DNA of 64,000 bases, taken from NCBI RefSeq assembly GCF_036370855.1, contig NW_026991398.1, positions 2,542,001 to 2,606,000 of the forward strand. Direction: 5' to 3'. Positions within the stretch are counted from its first letter, which is position 1. Every line of letters begins with the position of its first letter. A program made the translations under genes and the position numbers. The notes under the pieces are model-generated. The model did no database searches. It saw only the letters and a program-made list of their open reading frames with translations, and was not told the DNA's origin. Shown piece after piece: positions 55,180-64,000 of the stretch. This stretch comes from Dromaius novaehollandiae (lineage: Eukaryota > Chordata > Aves > Casuariiformes > Dromaiidae).

Positions 55180-55565
55180 AGCTGCAAGTAGACAGCTCGG
55201 ATGCTTATTGTGCAGTCATCTATGATGGAGCAACTGATTGATAGGCCAGTAAGAAACACCTGGCAGTGAAGGTGACTGTGAGGTGACTGCAGTCTCAGCT
55301 ATTGATAGGCCATCGAGAGGCACATGGCTCGGATGCTGATTGGGAAGTCACCTCTGCTGTAATACCTGATTGGATAGCAGCAAGCAAATAGCTGGGTCAT
55401 GTCCATGAGAGAAGCAGAAGGGTCAGCAGCAGGCCCCCTGGCTTGATAGATGATTGTGAGGTGACTTCTGTCTGAGCAGCTGATAGGTCAGCCTGTGGCT
55501 CAGGCCTAAGGCAGGTGTTTGTGAGGTCACTTCTGCCTGAGGCTGATTAGAGAGCAGGCACAGAG
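55180..55565 (+). repeat. Satellite array 3, middle part
   Basis: About six units of the 64-bp satellite, colinear with 12,230-12,690 ('gataggccagtaagaaacac', 'gtgactgtgaggtgactgca'). Confidence 0.85.
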
Positions 55566-55567
55566 CC

Positions 55568-55840
55568 TGCTGACACGGAGCCTGCAGGCACAGAGCCCTC
55601 ACCCTCCTGGAACGCTCTTCCGATTACAGCCCAGGGACAGCCTTTGCCACAAGGACACTTTTCTGCCTCATGCTGCTTCATGTTGTCTACCAAGACACCC
55701 AGGCCCTTCTCTGCCAAGGTGCTTTCCAGCCAGTCAGCACCCAGCATGCCCTGGTGCTTGGTGTTATTCTTCCTCAGGTGCAAGACACTGCATTTCCCTT
55801 GTGAGGTGACTTCTGATCTCACTTAGTACCTGACTGGATG
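55568..55840 (-). mobile_element. CR1 fragment inserted in satellite array 3
   Basis: Minus-strand translation gives GKCSVLHLRKNNTKHQ and AEKGLGVLVDN, the CR1 ORF2 post-RT segment. It sits at the position equivalent to the CR1 at 12,695-13,010, so array and insertion were duplicated together. Confidence 0.82.
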
Positions 55841-56060
55841 GCAGCACATGCATAGATGGATCATGTCCACCCAGGAAGCTGACATGGCAGCAGCAGCCAC
55901 TTGGGTTTGGAACATGATGGTGAGGGTGCTGGTTTCTGACAGGCTGATATTCTCACATTCTCAAGGGCCAGTTTGAGGCACATGGCTGTGAAGGTGACTG
56001 TGAGGTCACTCCTGTCTCTGCCAGTGATGGGCAAGGAACAGTCTCATAGGTAGGACCTCA
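55840..56060 (+). repeat. Satellite array 3, right part
   Basis: Three or four further units, colinear with 13,190-13,420 ('ggtgactgtgaggtcactcc', 'ctctgccagtgatgggcaag'). Confidence 0.82.
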
Positions 56061-56179
56061 CAATCAACACGGCAGCTGTGTCCCCTTTTTCTGCCTCTCC
56101 CCATCCTTCCACCCATATCTCCTCTTGGCTGGGATAAGTGGTGGTGTGATGTGCTTTTTGTCCTCAGAATGGCTCCAGG

Positions 56180-58080
56180 GCTTCTCCAAGTGCCACTGGA
56201 TGCTTGTGGTTGGACACCTGAGCTCTGCCTGGAAAGGGGAAGAACTGTTTTCACCATTTCAAAAATAGAAGCCCACTTTAATCAGCTCAAATGATTGGCT
56301 AATTTTAATAGGAATGTTTTCCTGTGATGAAATAGTGGAAACCTTCAGGAAAGGTATTAATCTGGGGAGAAGAAATATTGATCTGCCCTTGACCTTGTGT
56401 TTCCACTACTCTGTCTAGTAGGCTGTGGATAAAATCTCCGTGATCTCTCACATATGTCCACATGTCCTGATTAAATTGGTCATTTCTAAAGGCATCTTTA
56501 CAGCAGACTGTCTGGACATATGCACTTTCCATAATTTCCCAGTTTTCCTCCTCCCCTTGCTCTTTATCATTCAGATACCTCTCAGCTCTCCTGTTGACGC
56601 TTTGAGCTTCTGGGAGTCTGAAGCTTGCCTCATTTTTCAGCAGTCTCATTGTCTCTTTAGTCAGCTCCTTTGTTCTGCTTCTTGTCTATCCTCTCCTATC
56701 TATCTGTCGAGAACATTTCAAGGAAAGTTATGTCTTGTGGGCAGTGGAGCTCACTGGAGGCAGCTTGGACTTGGTATAGAGTTGAGGAGTGTCTTTTATC
56801 TTTTATTAAACTCTTTCGAATTTTATTTTGTTTTCTTCACAATTAAGACACCCTTCTGTGCCTGTTTGCAGCTAGTTCTCTAAGGCAAGCAGGTGGGAAT
56901 TGGTGCACATGAGCTGTAACCTTCAGCTACAGACTGGAGTGGGAAAAGGTTAGATTTTAACCAGAGTGCTCTAAGTCCCCAGTGGCTGATGAGGGAACTG
57001 GCAGGGCTGGGGAGCTGGGGAGGAAGGTTGTCCATACATGTCTCCTATCAAAAATACTGCTTGTCCTACATGCCCAGACTTCATTAGGAGACACTGTGGG
57101 TCAGTCTGAATTGGAGAATGTGGGTATCGCTTATTCCAAAAAGTCAAGAATAAAGAAAGCTTAAGAAGCAGACATGTTTCTTTTTCAGGTGCTCATTGAA
57201 ATCTGCCTAATCTCAGTACACTCCTGAAAACTTTCTAATTAGCCACACAAGACTTGAAGAACTGAAGAAAATTATGGAAAGAGGCACGGCTCCTCAGGGG
57301 TTTTTGCATTTTCATGACCCCTTGGGTGTATTTGGTGCGGAGCCTGTGAACCTCAGATGCTGAGAAGAGGCTGAAGAAATCTCTCAAGAAGTTAAAGTCA
57401 GAAGCAAACCCCAAGTTTCTTGGAGTGCTAACAGGTCCCACTGAGGACAATTTCCAACAAAGTCTCCCCAGGGGCTGATTAGAGCCGAAAGCTGGAGGCC
57501 CTAATTGCAGGTAGGCAAAGGCAATGTGCAGGTGGCTGTGATGCCAAGTCAACCTGGATGTGTGTTGTCAAGCAGAGCAGCCAGGCACTGACAGCCAGCC
57601 CCTGGGTAGGGTGATCCTTTCCATCCTGCATTGCTCAGGACACTTCCTGGGGACAGTGTGTGGGTGGGGGTGTGCAATGCCAAATGCAAGACCATGATAC
57701 GGCACCTCCTGGGCTCCCGGGGGACAAGGAGGCAGCAAGGCCACAGTGCTTTAAGGAATGGTGTCTTCTCATGGGCCTCAGTGGCAGAGACACCAGCCAT
57801 AGCCAAGAGGACAAAGACCTCGCTGTGTTGGGAAGTGTCAGCCTTGGTAGTGCCCCAGCCATCTCCACCACAGGCTGTCCTATGCCTTCCCACGCTTGTG
57901 CCTGTTTCCTTGCGTACTGTACACACCCAACCTGCTTCCCCACCTTGTTCTCACCCCAGGATCTCCTGATCTCTCCTGATGTCTTCCTGTCCTCACTTGA
58001 TTTTCCTTGAAACACAAAGCCAGGGGCTGACCACAGACTCCCTCTGGGTGACCTGTAGCACCACAGCACTACCCTACGAG
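56180..58080. repeat. Segmental duplication block (paralogue 38,430-39,945)
   Basis: Colinear direct copy, carrying about 410 bp (56,208-56,617) that the other copy lacks. It ends at 'gcaccacagcactaccctac' (58,056), where it joins CR1 sequence that in the other copy lies 1.1 kb farther on. Confidence 0.86.
56305..56649 (-). CDS. Unidentified 114-codon frame, possible exon
   Basis: I do not recognise this protein. The predicted sequence is soluble, acidic in its middle, rich in Glu, Asn and aromatic residues (NDKEQGEEENWEIMESAY, DMWTYVRDHGDFIHSLLDRV) and has neither signal peptide nor membrane segment. Its composition looks more like real coding DNA than the low-complexity frames nearby. It ends in TAA; upstream the frame is open for about ten codons to a stop. 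About 300 of its 345 bases lie in the 410-bp segment missing from the 38 kb paralogue, where only the first dozen codons remain (KETIRLLKDKASF against KETMRLLKNEASF). It may be an exon of a lost or dispersed gene, or chance. Confidence 0.3.
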   Translation of the reverse strand: MRLLKNEASFRLPEAQSVNRRAERYLNDKEQGEEENWEIMESAYVQTVCCKDAFRNDQFNQDMWTYVRDHGDFIHSLLDRVVETQGQGQINISSPQINTFPEGFHYFITGKHSY

Positions 58081-59190
58081 TGACATTTCCCTTGACCTCC
58101 TGGCTATGCTCCTGGTCAGACAGCCCACGATGCTTCTGGCCGCCTTTGCTGCCAAGCAACGCTGCTGGCTCATGTTTTGCCTCTGTCCCCCAGCACCCTC
58201 AGGTCCTTTTCCATAGACCTACTCCCCAGGCACTCAGGCCCCAGCCTGTAACACTGCAGGGTGTTGGTTTCTCCCAGGCGCAAGACCTGGCATTTGTCCT
58301 GGTTGAATTTCAGGAGGTTCCCAGCAGCCCATTCCTCCTGCCTGTCTAGGTGCCTCTGAATGGCAGCCCTCAAGCATATGACTCCCCCCTCCCCCCGCCC
58401 AATCCGCCTCCAGTTTGGGGTCATCTACAAGCATGATGAGTGTTGCCTCCTGTGTGTAAACAGGACTGCCCTCTGAGCCTGACCATCCAAGCAGCTATTT
58501 ACCCATCCGGTTGTCTACTCTCTAGCCTGTAGCGTTCTAACGTGCATGCAAGAATATTGAGGGAGACAGTGTGAAAAACCTTGCTAAAGTCCAGGAAAAG
58601 ACATTTACTCTTCTCCATCCACAAATGCAGTTATTTAATCATAGCAGGCAATCAGGTTGGCATAATTTACCCTGGGTAAATCCATGCTAAGTGTTCCCTG
58701 GCAACTTCTCCTTTATGTGCCCAGAAATGTGATCTGGGAGGACTTATTCCATGACTCACTCCTCACCAAACTGAGGCTGCACTGCCTGCACCTCCCCAGG
58801 TTGCCCTTGTGGCTGTTTTTGAAGATGGATGCAACATTTGCCTTTCTGCAGTCATTGGGACTTCACCCCATCTCCACAACCTTGCAAAGATGGTAGCGAG
58901 TGGCCTTGCAGTGACAGCAGTCAGCTCTCACAGCATCCTCGTATGCAGCCCATCCAACCCCACTGACTCATGTACTTTGAGTTCTCACAAGGAATCCCTC
59001 ACTAACCTCATCCACCATTGGCTGTTTTTCTCCTCTGGACTCCTGACTCAAGGCCCAACAGCCCGGAAGACTTTGCTTGTGGAAGCGGAAGCTAACAAGG
59101 GCTTGAGTTTCTCAGACCTCTCTGCATCTGCTGCTACAAGATTCCCTGTCCCATTTTGCAGTGAGGCCATGTCACAGGACGACTGACTAT
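58080..59190 (-). mobile_element. CR1 LINE fragment, paralogue of 41,110-42,290
   Basis: Minus-strand pieces in order: GNLVAADAERSEKLKPLLAS (59,120), the RT LDFSK region (complement of 58,575-58,597), AIQRHLDRQEEWAAGNLLKF (58,320) and KCQVLHLG-like sequence. It is inactivated by frameshifts and a deletion near 58,465, where about 90 bp of the other copy are lost. Confidence 0.88.
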
Positions 59191-59206
59191 CTTTACAGTC
59201 CCCGAC

Positions 59207-60080
59207 TGTGAGGGTTTCGTGTCGCATGAGGGAGGGGAGGAGGGGAGGAAGGAGATTTACTGTATGACTCCACAACTTATTTTATAGATCTAAATTTACT
59301 ACAGAAGTTACAAGACAAAGCACAATTCTTATCAGCAGAAACTTCACTCAACTAGCATACTTATTTTCCAGTCCTCATTGATCTGACCCACGCGTTGCCT
59401 GAGTGGCCAATGTGCACACTTACCCATGCGTTGCCTGAGCAGCCAACGTAAACTCAATCCCAGGGAAATAACTGTGGGAGGGCGTCCCTGTCCTGAGGGG
59501 ATCTGCAAGTTGGCAGACCTGCTGTCACCCACAAAGAGCCAAAGACAGCCTGTGGGGCCAACCTATTTATACCCTTCAGGGGAAGGTGGAGGTGGAGTCG
59601 CTAGGCCAGTTGCAGTTCTCTTCACGCAGTCGCAGTCCCTAGCTCCTGGATGCTGCAGGGTTCAACTCCTCCGTTGTTGTTATGACGATCGCATCCACAG
59701 TCATGGGGCAGGGGGAATAGCCGAACACCCCCAATGGCAGGGTAGCTGCCTTGAGCACTCTTTGGCACTGGAGAAAGGAGTTTGAGTGACTGCAAATGAC
59801 TGCTTTACTCTTGCAGGGGTGGTCCCAAGGAGAGATCCCATAGCTTGTGTGAGAAGGAGTTAATTCCAGTCCGCAATGATTAACGCTGCCCCAGCAGTGA
59901 GAGTAGGTGTTATCTCCCAAGGTCCTGAGGAGGAAGAAAGAGTCCAGACCACCCTAATTAACACTGTCCCGGCAGTGAGAGGAGGTTGGTTTCTCAGGGT
60001 CCTGGCGCCCAAGCAGGCCTTATTTCAAAGCTTTGACATCCTCCCGATGCCAAGCAGGCCTTATCTCAAAGCCTTGCCAT
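59207..60080 (-). mobile_element. Probable retroviral LTR (right end uncertain)
   Basis: Begins TGTGAGGGTTTCG. The minus strand has TATAAAATA (about 59,278-59,286), then AGTAAA about 25 bases later and a short U5 ending CTCACA, the same arrangement as the LTR at 2,952-3,302. No target duplication could be matched, so the right end is open. Local repeats occur at 59,392-59,450 ('gcgttgcctgag' twice) and 60,010-60,080 ('aagcaggccttat' twice). Confidence 0.45.
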
Positions 60081-60980
60081 CCTCCCTTTTGGAGTCTGAA
60101 GCACAGGAATGCAGACTGCTTCTAACTGGCACCAGATGGGAGGGGGGAGAGGGAGCTAGGAGCATCCCCCCACACTGGCCATTCCCACACCTCTGCCCCT
60201 GTTCTCCTGCAGGGCCCTGAGCTGGTGCTGCTGCTCTGCAGAGTGAGCAGTCTGTGAGGCCATGGGACCATGGGGTGACTCTGTAGTGGCCATGCTGGTC
60301 AGGGTGGGAAGCAGACCCAACCAAATGAGGATCAGGTCCTCTAATCCCTGCAGGGGGATGCGGATGTGGCAGATGCTCGGAGGGACTACAGAGCATTTCC
60401 AAGGGTGCTAGCTGTGTCTAGGGGTGCCTCTAGATCCTGCCCCTGGTATTTCATTGGCGATGACGTAAATCAGTCTCCAGTCTCCCTTCCCTGTGCCAGC
60501 TGGCTCCTCACTGCCTCTCCTGGCATTGCAGAGGCCTCCTTTGCCCACGGATACCAGGCTTTAGCACTTTACCTTTAGGTGACTCCACCTTGGAGGATCT
60601 CTCCCTTTGTGAGACTCCTCTCACTGCCCACCCCAGGCACACGCTGTCCCAAGAGATCCCCTGTGCTCTCCTGGCAGCTCCATCTTCCCCTCCAGAAGGA
60701 TGGACGTCTGATACTGTGACTTAAAATGTGGCACACCTCTTCCGGGTATGTAAATCCATGAGTATTCATCCCCTCCACTGCCACTGGACACCAATGGGTG
60801 AGTCCTAAATCCAGCCCTTAGTCTCTAACAGATCATTACATGATTACGAGCTTTTTGCTCCTGAACCCACGGAGAACAATGCGCAGTAGGCCATTTTGGG
60901 GTGCAGTTCCTTGGGCCTATGCTTGACATGAGCTTTGGAAGAAGAGCCAGCCTTCAAGCTCTACACCAGAAAGAACCTAC
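60080..60980 (-). other. 3' flank of OR-D
   Basis: Minus-strand similarity to the OR-B flank (17,100-17,680), for example the 'gggccctgagctggtgctgc' stretch near 60,212 and 'tggcgatgacgtaaatcagtctcc' matching 17,375. No separate gene. Confidence 0.6.
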
Positions 60981-60986
60981 TTTAAT
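60981..60986 (-). terminator. Variant poly(A) signal ATTAAA of OR-D
   Basis: At the homologous place where OR-B has AATAAA, OR-D reads ATTAAA (plus tttaat), about 215 bases after its stop. ATTAAA is the commonest natural variant. Confidence 0.55.
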
Positions 60987-61200
60987 TCAGAGATACTGTG
61001 AGGGAGTCAGCTCTGACCTAGTGTTGGACAAAATGTTATGTGGGCACCAGGGGAGACAGAGCAGTGTCAGTAAAGGTGGAATGAATCCAAGCATTTGTGC
61101 AGCAACATGATTACAAATACTACTAATATTAGTAATAATAGTGATAATAAAATTAAAGTGAACAAAAAAAGATCAGTCCTGGTATGGGACACAGGAGGAG

Positions 61201-62160
61201 TCATTTCTGGAGAGCAATGGCAATGTCACCACTACTGAAAAATGTCCATGAAATCACTGTCCTCAGGGCATCCTTGAGCTCCTTGTTCCTCATGCTGTAG
61301 ATGAGGGGGTTCAGAGTTGGAGGCACCACTGAGTACAGAACAGACACCACCAGATCCAGAGCTGGGGAGGAGATGGAGGGGGGCTTCAGGTAGGCAAAAA
61401 ATGAGGTACTGATAAACAGGGAGACCACGGCCAGGTGCGGGAGGCACATGGAAAAGGCTTTGTGCCGGCCCTGCTCAGAGGGGATCCTCAGCACAGCAGT
61501 GAAGATCTGCACATAGGACACCACAATGAAAATGAAACACCCAAAGACAACAGAAAGAGTAGCCACAAGCAGTCCCGCTTCCCTGAGGTAGGAGTCTGAG
61601 CAGGAGAGCTTGAGGATCTGGGGGATTTCACAGAAGAACTGGTCCACTGTGTTGCCTTGGCAGAGTGGTATTGAAAATGTGTTCCCAGTGTGCAGGAGAG
61701 CATTGAGAAAACTGCTGCCCCAGGCAGCTGCTGCCATTTTGACACAAGCTCTGCTGCCCATGAGGGTCCCATAGTGCAGAGGTCTGCAGATGGCAACGTA
61801 GCGGTCATAGGCCATGACTGTGAGGAGAGAAAACTCTCCTGCTAACAAGAAGACAAACAGGAAGACTTGAGCAGCACATCCCGAGTAGGAAATGGCCCTG
61901 GTGTCCCACAGGGAATTGGCCATGGATTTGGGGACAGTGGTGGAGATGGTGCCAAGGTCGAGGATGGAGAGGTTGAGGAGGAAGAAGTACATGGGGGTGT
62001 GGAGGTGGTGGTCGCAGGCTACAGCTGTGATGATGAGGCCGTTGCCCAGGAGGGCAGCCAGGTAGATGCCCAGGAAGAACGCGAAGTGCAAAAGCTGCAG
62101 CTTCCGCGTGTCTGTGAACGCCAGGAGGAGGAACTCGTTGAAGGAGCTACTGTTGGACAT
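61201..62160 (-). CDS. Olfactory receptor, family 14 (gamma-c), 319 aa (OR-D)
   Basis: A complete odorant receptor starting MSNSSSFNEF with Asn3 glycosylation. An in-frame ATG six codons upstream (MPRDSK, 62,178) gives 325 residues, as in OR-C. It has the canonical MAYDRYVAIC, HTPMYFFLLNLS, the EL2 cysteines, KAFSMCLPHL and NPLIYSMRN. TM3 reads AAQVFLFVFLLAGEFS, TM5 LLVATLSVVFGC, and EL3 STSFFAYLK. After LKDALR the tail departs from its neighbours (TVISWTFFSSGDIAIALQK) and is about ten residues longer, suggesting a small frameshift or loss of the ancestral stop near the C-terminus. This is unlikely to affect the membrane core. No inactivating change is seen. Confidence 0.96.
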   Translation of the reverse strand: MSNSSSFNEFLLLAFTDTRKLQLLHFAFFLGIYLAALLGNGLIITAVACDHHLHTPMYFFLLNLSILDLGTISTTVPKSMANSLWDTRAISYSGCAAQVFLFVFLLAGEFSLLTVMAYDRYVAICRPLHYGTLMGSRACVKMAAAAWGSSFLNALLHTGNTFSIPLCQGNTVDQFFCEIPQILKLSCSDSYLREAGLLVATLSVVFGCFIFIVVSYVQIFTAVLRIPSEQGRHKAFSMCLPHLAVVSLFISTSFFAYLKPPSISSPALDLVVSVLYSVVPPTLNPLIYSMRNKELKDALRTVISWTFFSSGDIAIALQK

Positions 62161-62183
62161 TTTGCTATCTCTGGGCATGGGGG

Positions 62184-62220
62184 ACTGTCAAAGGAAGAAA
62201 AGACATTCAGAAGTTAGGAG
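62184..62220 (-). promoter_or_regulatory. Putative 3' splice site upstream of OR-D
   Basis: The minus strand reads 'ttttcttcctttgacag' ending in AG (complement of 62,185-62,186), 24 bases before the MSN start, with CTAAC (complement of 62,213-62,217). It has the same spacing as in OR-C. Confidence 0.65.
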
Positions 62221-64000
62221 GGAATTTTCAGGCCACCTCCCCCCCACCAAAAAATGTTGCAGTTTTCAATCAGCCTCCCATATTGCCTCTCTCTTTACTG
62301 AGAGGATCTTTGTGCAGCTGCCTTACTTGAGCTCCACTTTGCACCGGCTGAGTGTGCTGCTGTGAGGAGCAGGGGCCTCTGCCTGTGGGCTCCAGAGGAG
62401 TCAGTCCTGCTGTGCAGGAGTGGGAACGGGGGAATGGGGGTGACTAGCTCTGACATTCACAGTTTCTGCCAGGTGAAATCCACCCATCATGTGCAAGAGC
62501 TTTTCAGCATATTCACTCTGTATTATAGAGAAGTAGCACTGAGAAACACAGTTTTAGGGATTTTTAAATGGTGTTTATTTTCTATTAGATGTCCTTGTCA
62601 CCCCTGGGGATTGTTCCTCAAAGAAGAAATCCTTGGCATTTCTACTGTGAGTCATGAGAAAAACAGATTTACTGTCCCTTTGTATAGAGTGAGGACAGCT
62701 AGTCTGTTTATTATTCTTGCTTCCAGCTGTCCTGTGCTTGCAACTCTTCGAGCTCATGGACAATCACACTCATGTGCTATCCTAAAAAGAAATTGGCCAC
62801 TGCTGAGAGCAGACAAATCCAGTGTCAAAGTGCAGATCTCCAACCTTCTCTGCCTTTCTACAGGCACCAGACGGAGGTCTCCACACTCCCCTTCTAGCCA
62901 AGGACACACAGGGCTCTTTTCAGATGTCCATATACAGCCTCCCACCACAGTCTCCATACTCTCAGCATCTCTGCACCCTCTTCTTTTTTCTCTCAGACAT
63001 CACAGAGATGCTATGAGACAGCTGTGCCTTTCTAGAGGGCAGCTCACAGCCTGGCAGGACCCAACAGGGAAACAGTAAAAGGACCATTAGGACTGAAGAT
63101 GGGCTCTGCTTAAGGGAGAGTCAGCTCATTTCCCAACCCCAGAGCTCCACAGGTCAGAAAGGGGCTGGGGAAACCTCACTGCCATGCAGAGCCCTCTGTT
63201 GCACAACTTGCAGTGCTGATGTCTGAACCCCACCCCTGAGACCTGAGAGCAAGAACAGGAGCAGTGTGGACAGGAGGAGAAAGAAGGAGCAACCCCATGA
63301 TCCTGCTGCCAAGGGAGGCAAGGAAAAAGAGAGATAGACAGGAACTCAGGAAAGCCTTACCCAGGTGGGCATGCCACTTCATGGATGGTGACATTGCAGG
63401 GCAGTCGCTCTCAGCTGCTTTGTCAGGCAGCATAAAATTGGCCTGTGGCAAGAGAGAGGCCTCTCTCCTCTGCCAGACGTCTGGCTGCAGAGGAGATGGC
63501 TCATGCCCTCGACTCCATATCTTTCAGGGCAGAGGCTCGGCTGGGTGGGAGAGGAGACATGGGGGACTTGCTCTGAGGAAGACATCAGCATCAAAAGTAC
63601 TGACCATGACTTGCCTAAATCCATTCTCCCATGATGATTCTGTTGGCAGTTCCCTCTCATTCCCTGCCCATCGCTGCTGCCTGGCACTGTCCCTGCTGGC
63701 AGCTCTTTCTTTGTCCCAACAGCTTTTCCCGGTCAGTGCTCCCAGACCCCTTCCCACCCTCTGTGTGCTCAGTTCTGCCCTACAGAAACCTCCTGGGACA
63801 GGGCACTTGCCAGGGGCATCTCTGTGCATGCAGGTCCTAAGCAGCAAGTGAGATAAACTCCCATGAGGCCACAAAGGTGATGCTAATGCTGTCTGTAGAC
63901 TAAGGTGAGGCTAAAGCAGCTTGATGAGATTTCTCACAGACCTGTTCATCTCTTGGAGTGAAGGTTTAGGAGTCCCAGTTCCTTGTGAAAGCAGAAAACT
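62221..64000 (-). other. 5' flank of OR-D
   Basis: Inverted match to the OR-C flank: 62,380-62,420 to 46,355-46,395, 62,585-62,700 to 46,065-46,190, and 63,480-63,560 to about 45,160-45,250. It also resembles the OR-B flank near 20,150-20,290. The region equivalent to the candidate upstream exon would lie beyond the window. No independent gene. Confidence 0.6.

Overview
The window is vertebrate nuclear DNA, almost certainly from a bird and probably a passerine. Four intact, intronless olfactory receptor (OR) coding regions belong to the family 14 (gamma-c) clade that is massively amplified in birds. The dominant interspersed repeat is the CR1 LINE, the main avian retrotransposon, and there are short retroviral LTRs. 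Nothing bacterial is present: no operons, CRISPR arrays or tRNA/rRNA genes. Most long open frames are chance frames in GC-rich repeated DNA.

Layout. 0-2.9 kb is the 3' flank of an OR whose coding region should end just left of the window. 2.95-3.30 kb is a solo LTR. 4.1-7.6 kb is the OR-A unit (minus strand, DRY arginine replaced by cysteine). 9.5-16.4 kb holds a satellite array of about 64-bp units, CR1 pieces and AT-rich spacer. 16.4-21.2 kb is the OR-B unit (minus). 21.3-29.1 kb holds two direct copies of a composite made of unique flank, an OR pseudogene fragment and a CR1. 31-42.5 kb is a long duplicated block with a second satellite array. 42.5-50.1 kb is the OR-C unit (plus) with an inverted third copy of the composite upstream. 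50.2-59.2 kb is a colinear, indel-riddled copy of 31-42.3 kb, with a GC-rich CpG-dense segment and a perfect 203-bp tandem duplication. 59.2-60.1 kb is probably an LTR. 60.2-64 kb is the OR-D unit (minus).

How it fits together. Each OR unit is a 930-960 bp coding exon with a putative 3' splice site 20-30 bp upstream of the start, a conserved 5' flank of 2-3 kb and a 3' flank carrying a poly(A) signal at homologous positions. The cluster has grown by repeated direct and inverted segmental duplication. Differences among the four receptors concentrate in TM3, TM5 and TM6/EL3, where odorants bind, while intracellular motifs are nearly fixed. The least explained structures are the satellite arrays, whose unit carries an AGGTCA half-site and a CTCF-core-like motif, a candidate upstream OR exon with a conserved GTAAGT donor, and an unidentified 114-codon frame on one side of a duplication indel.

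Coordinates of repeats and duplication blocks were judged by eye and are approximate (tens of bases) unless exact motif positions are given.
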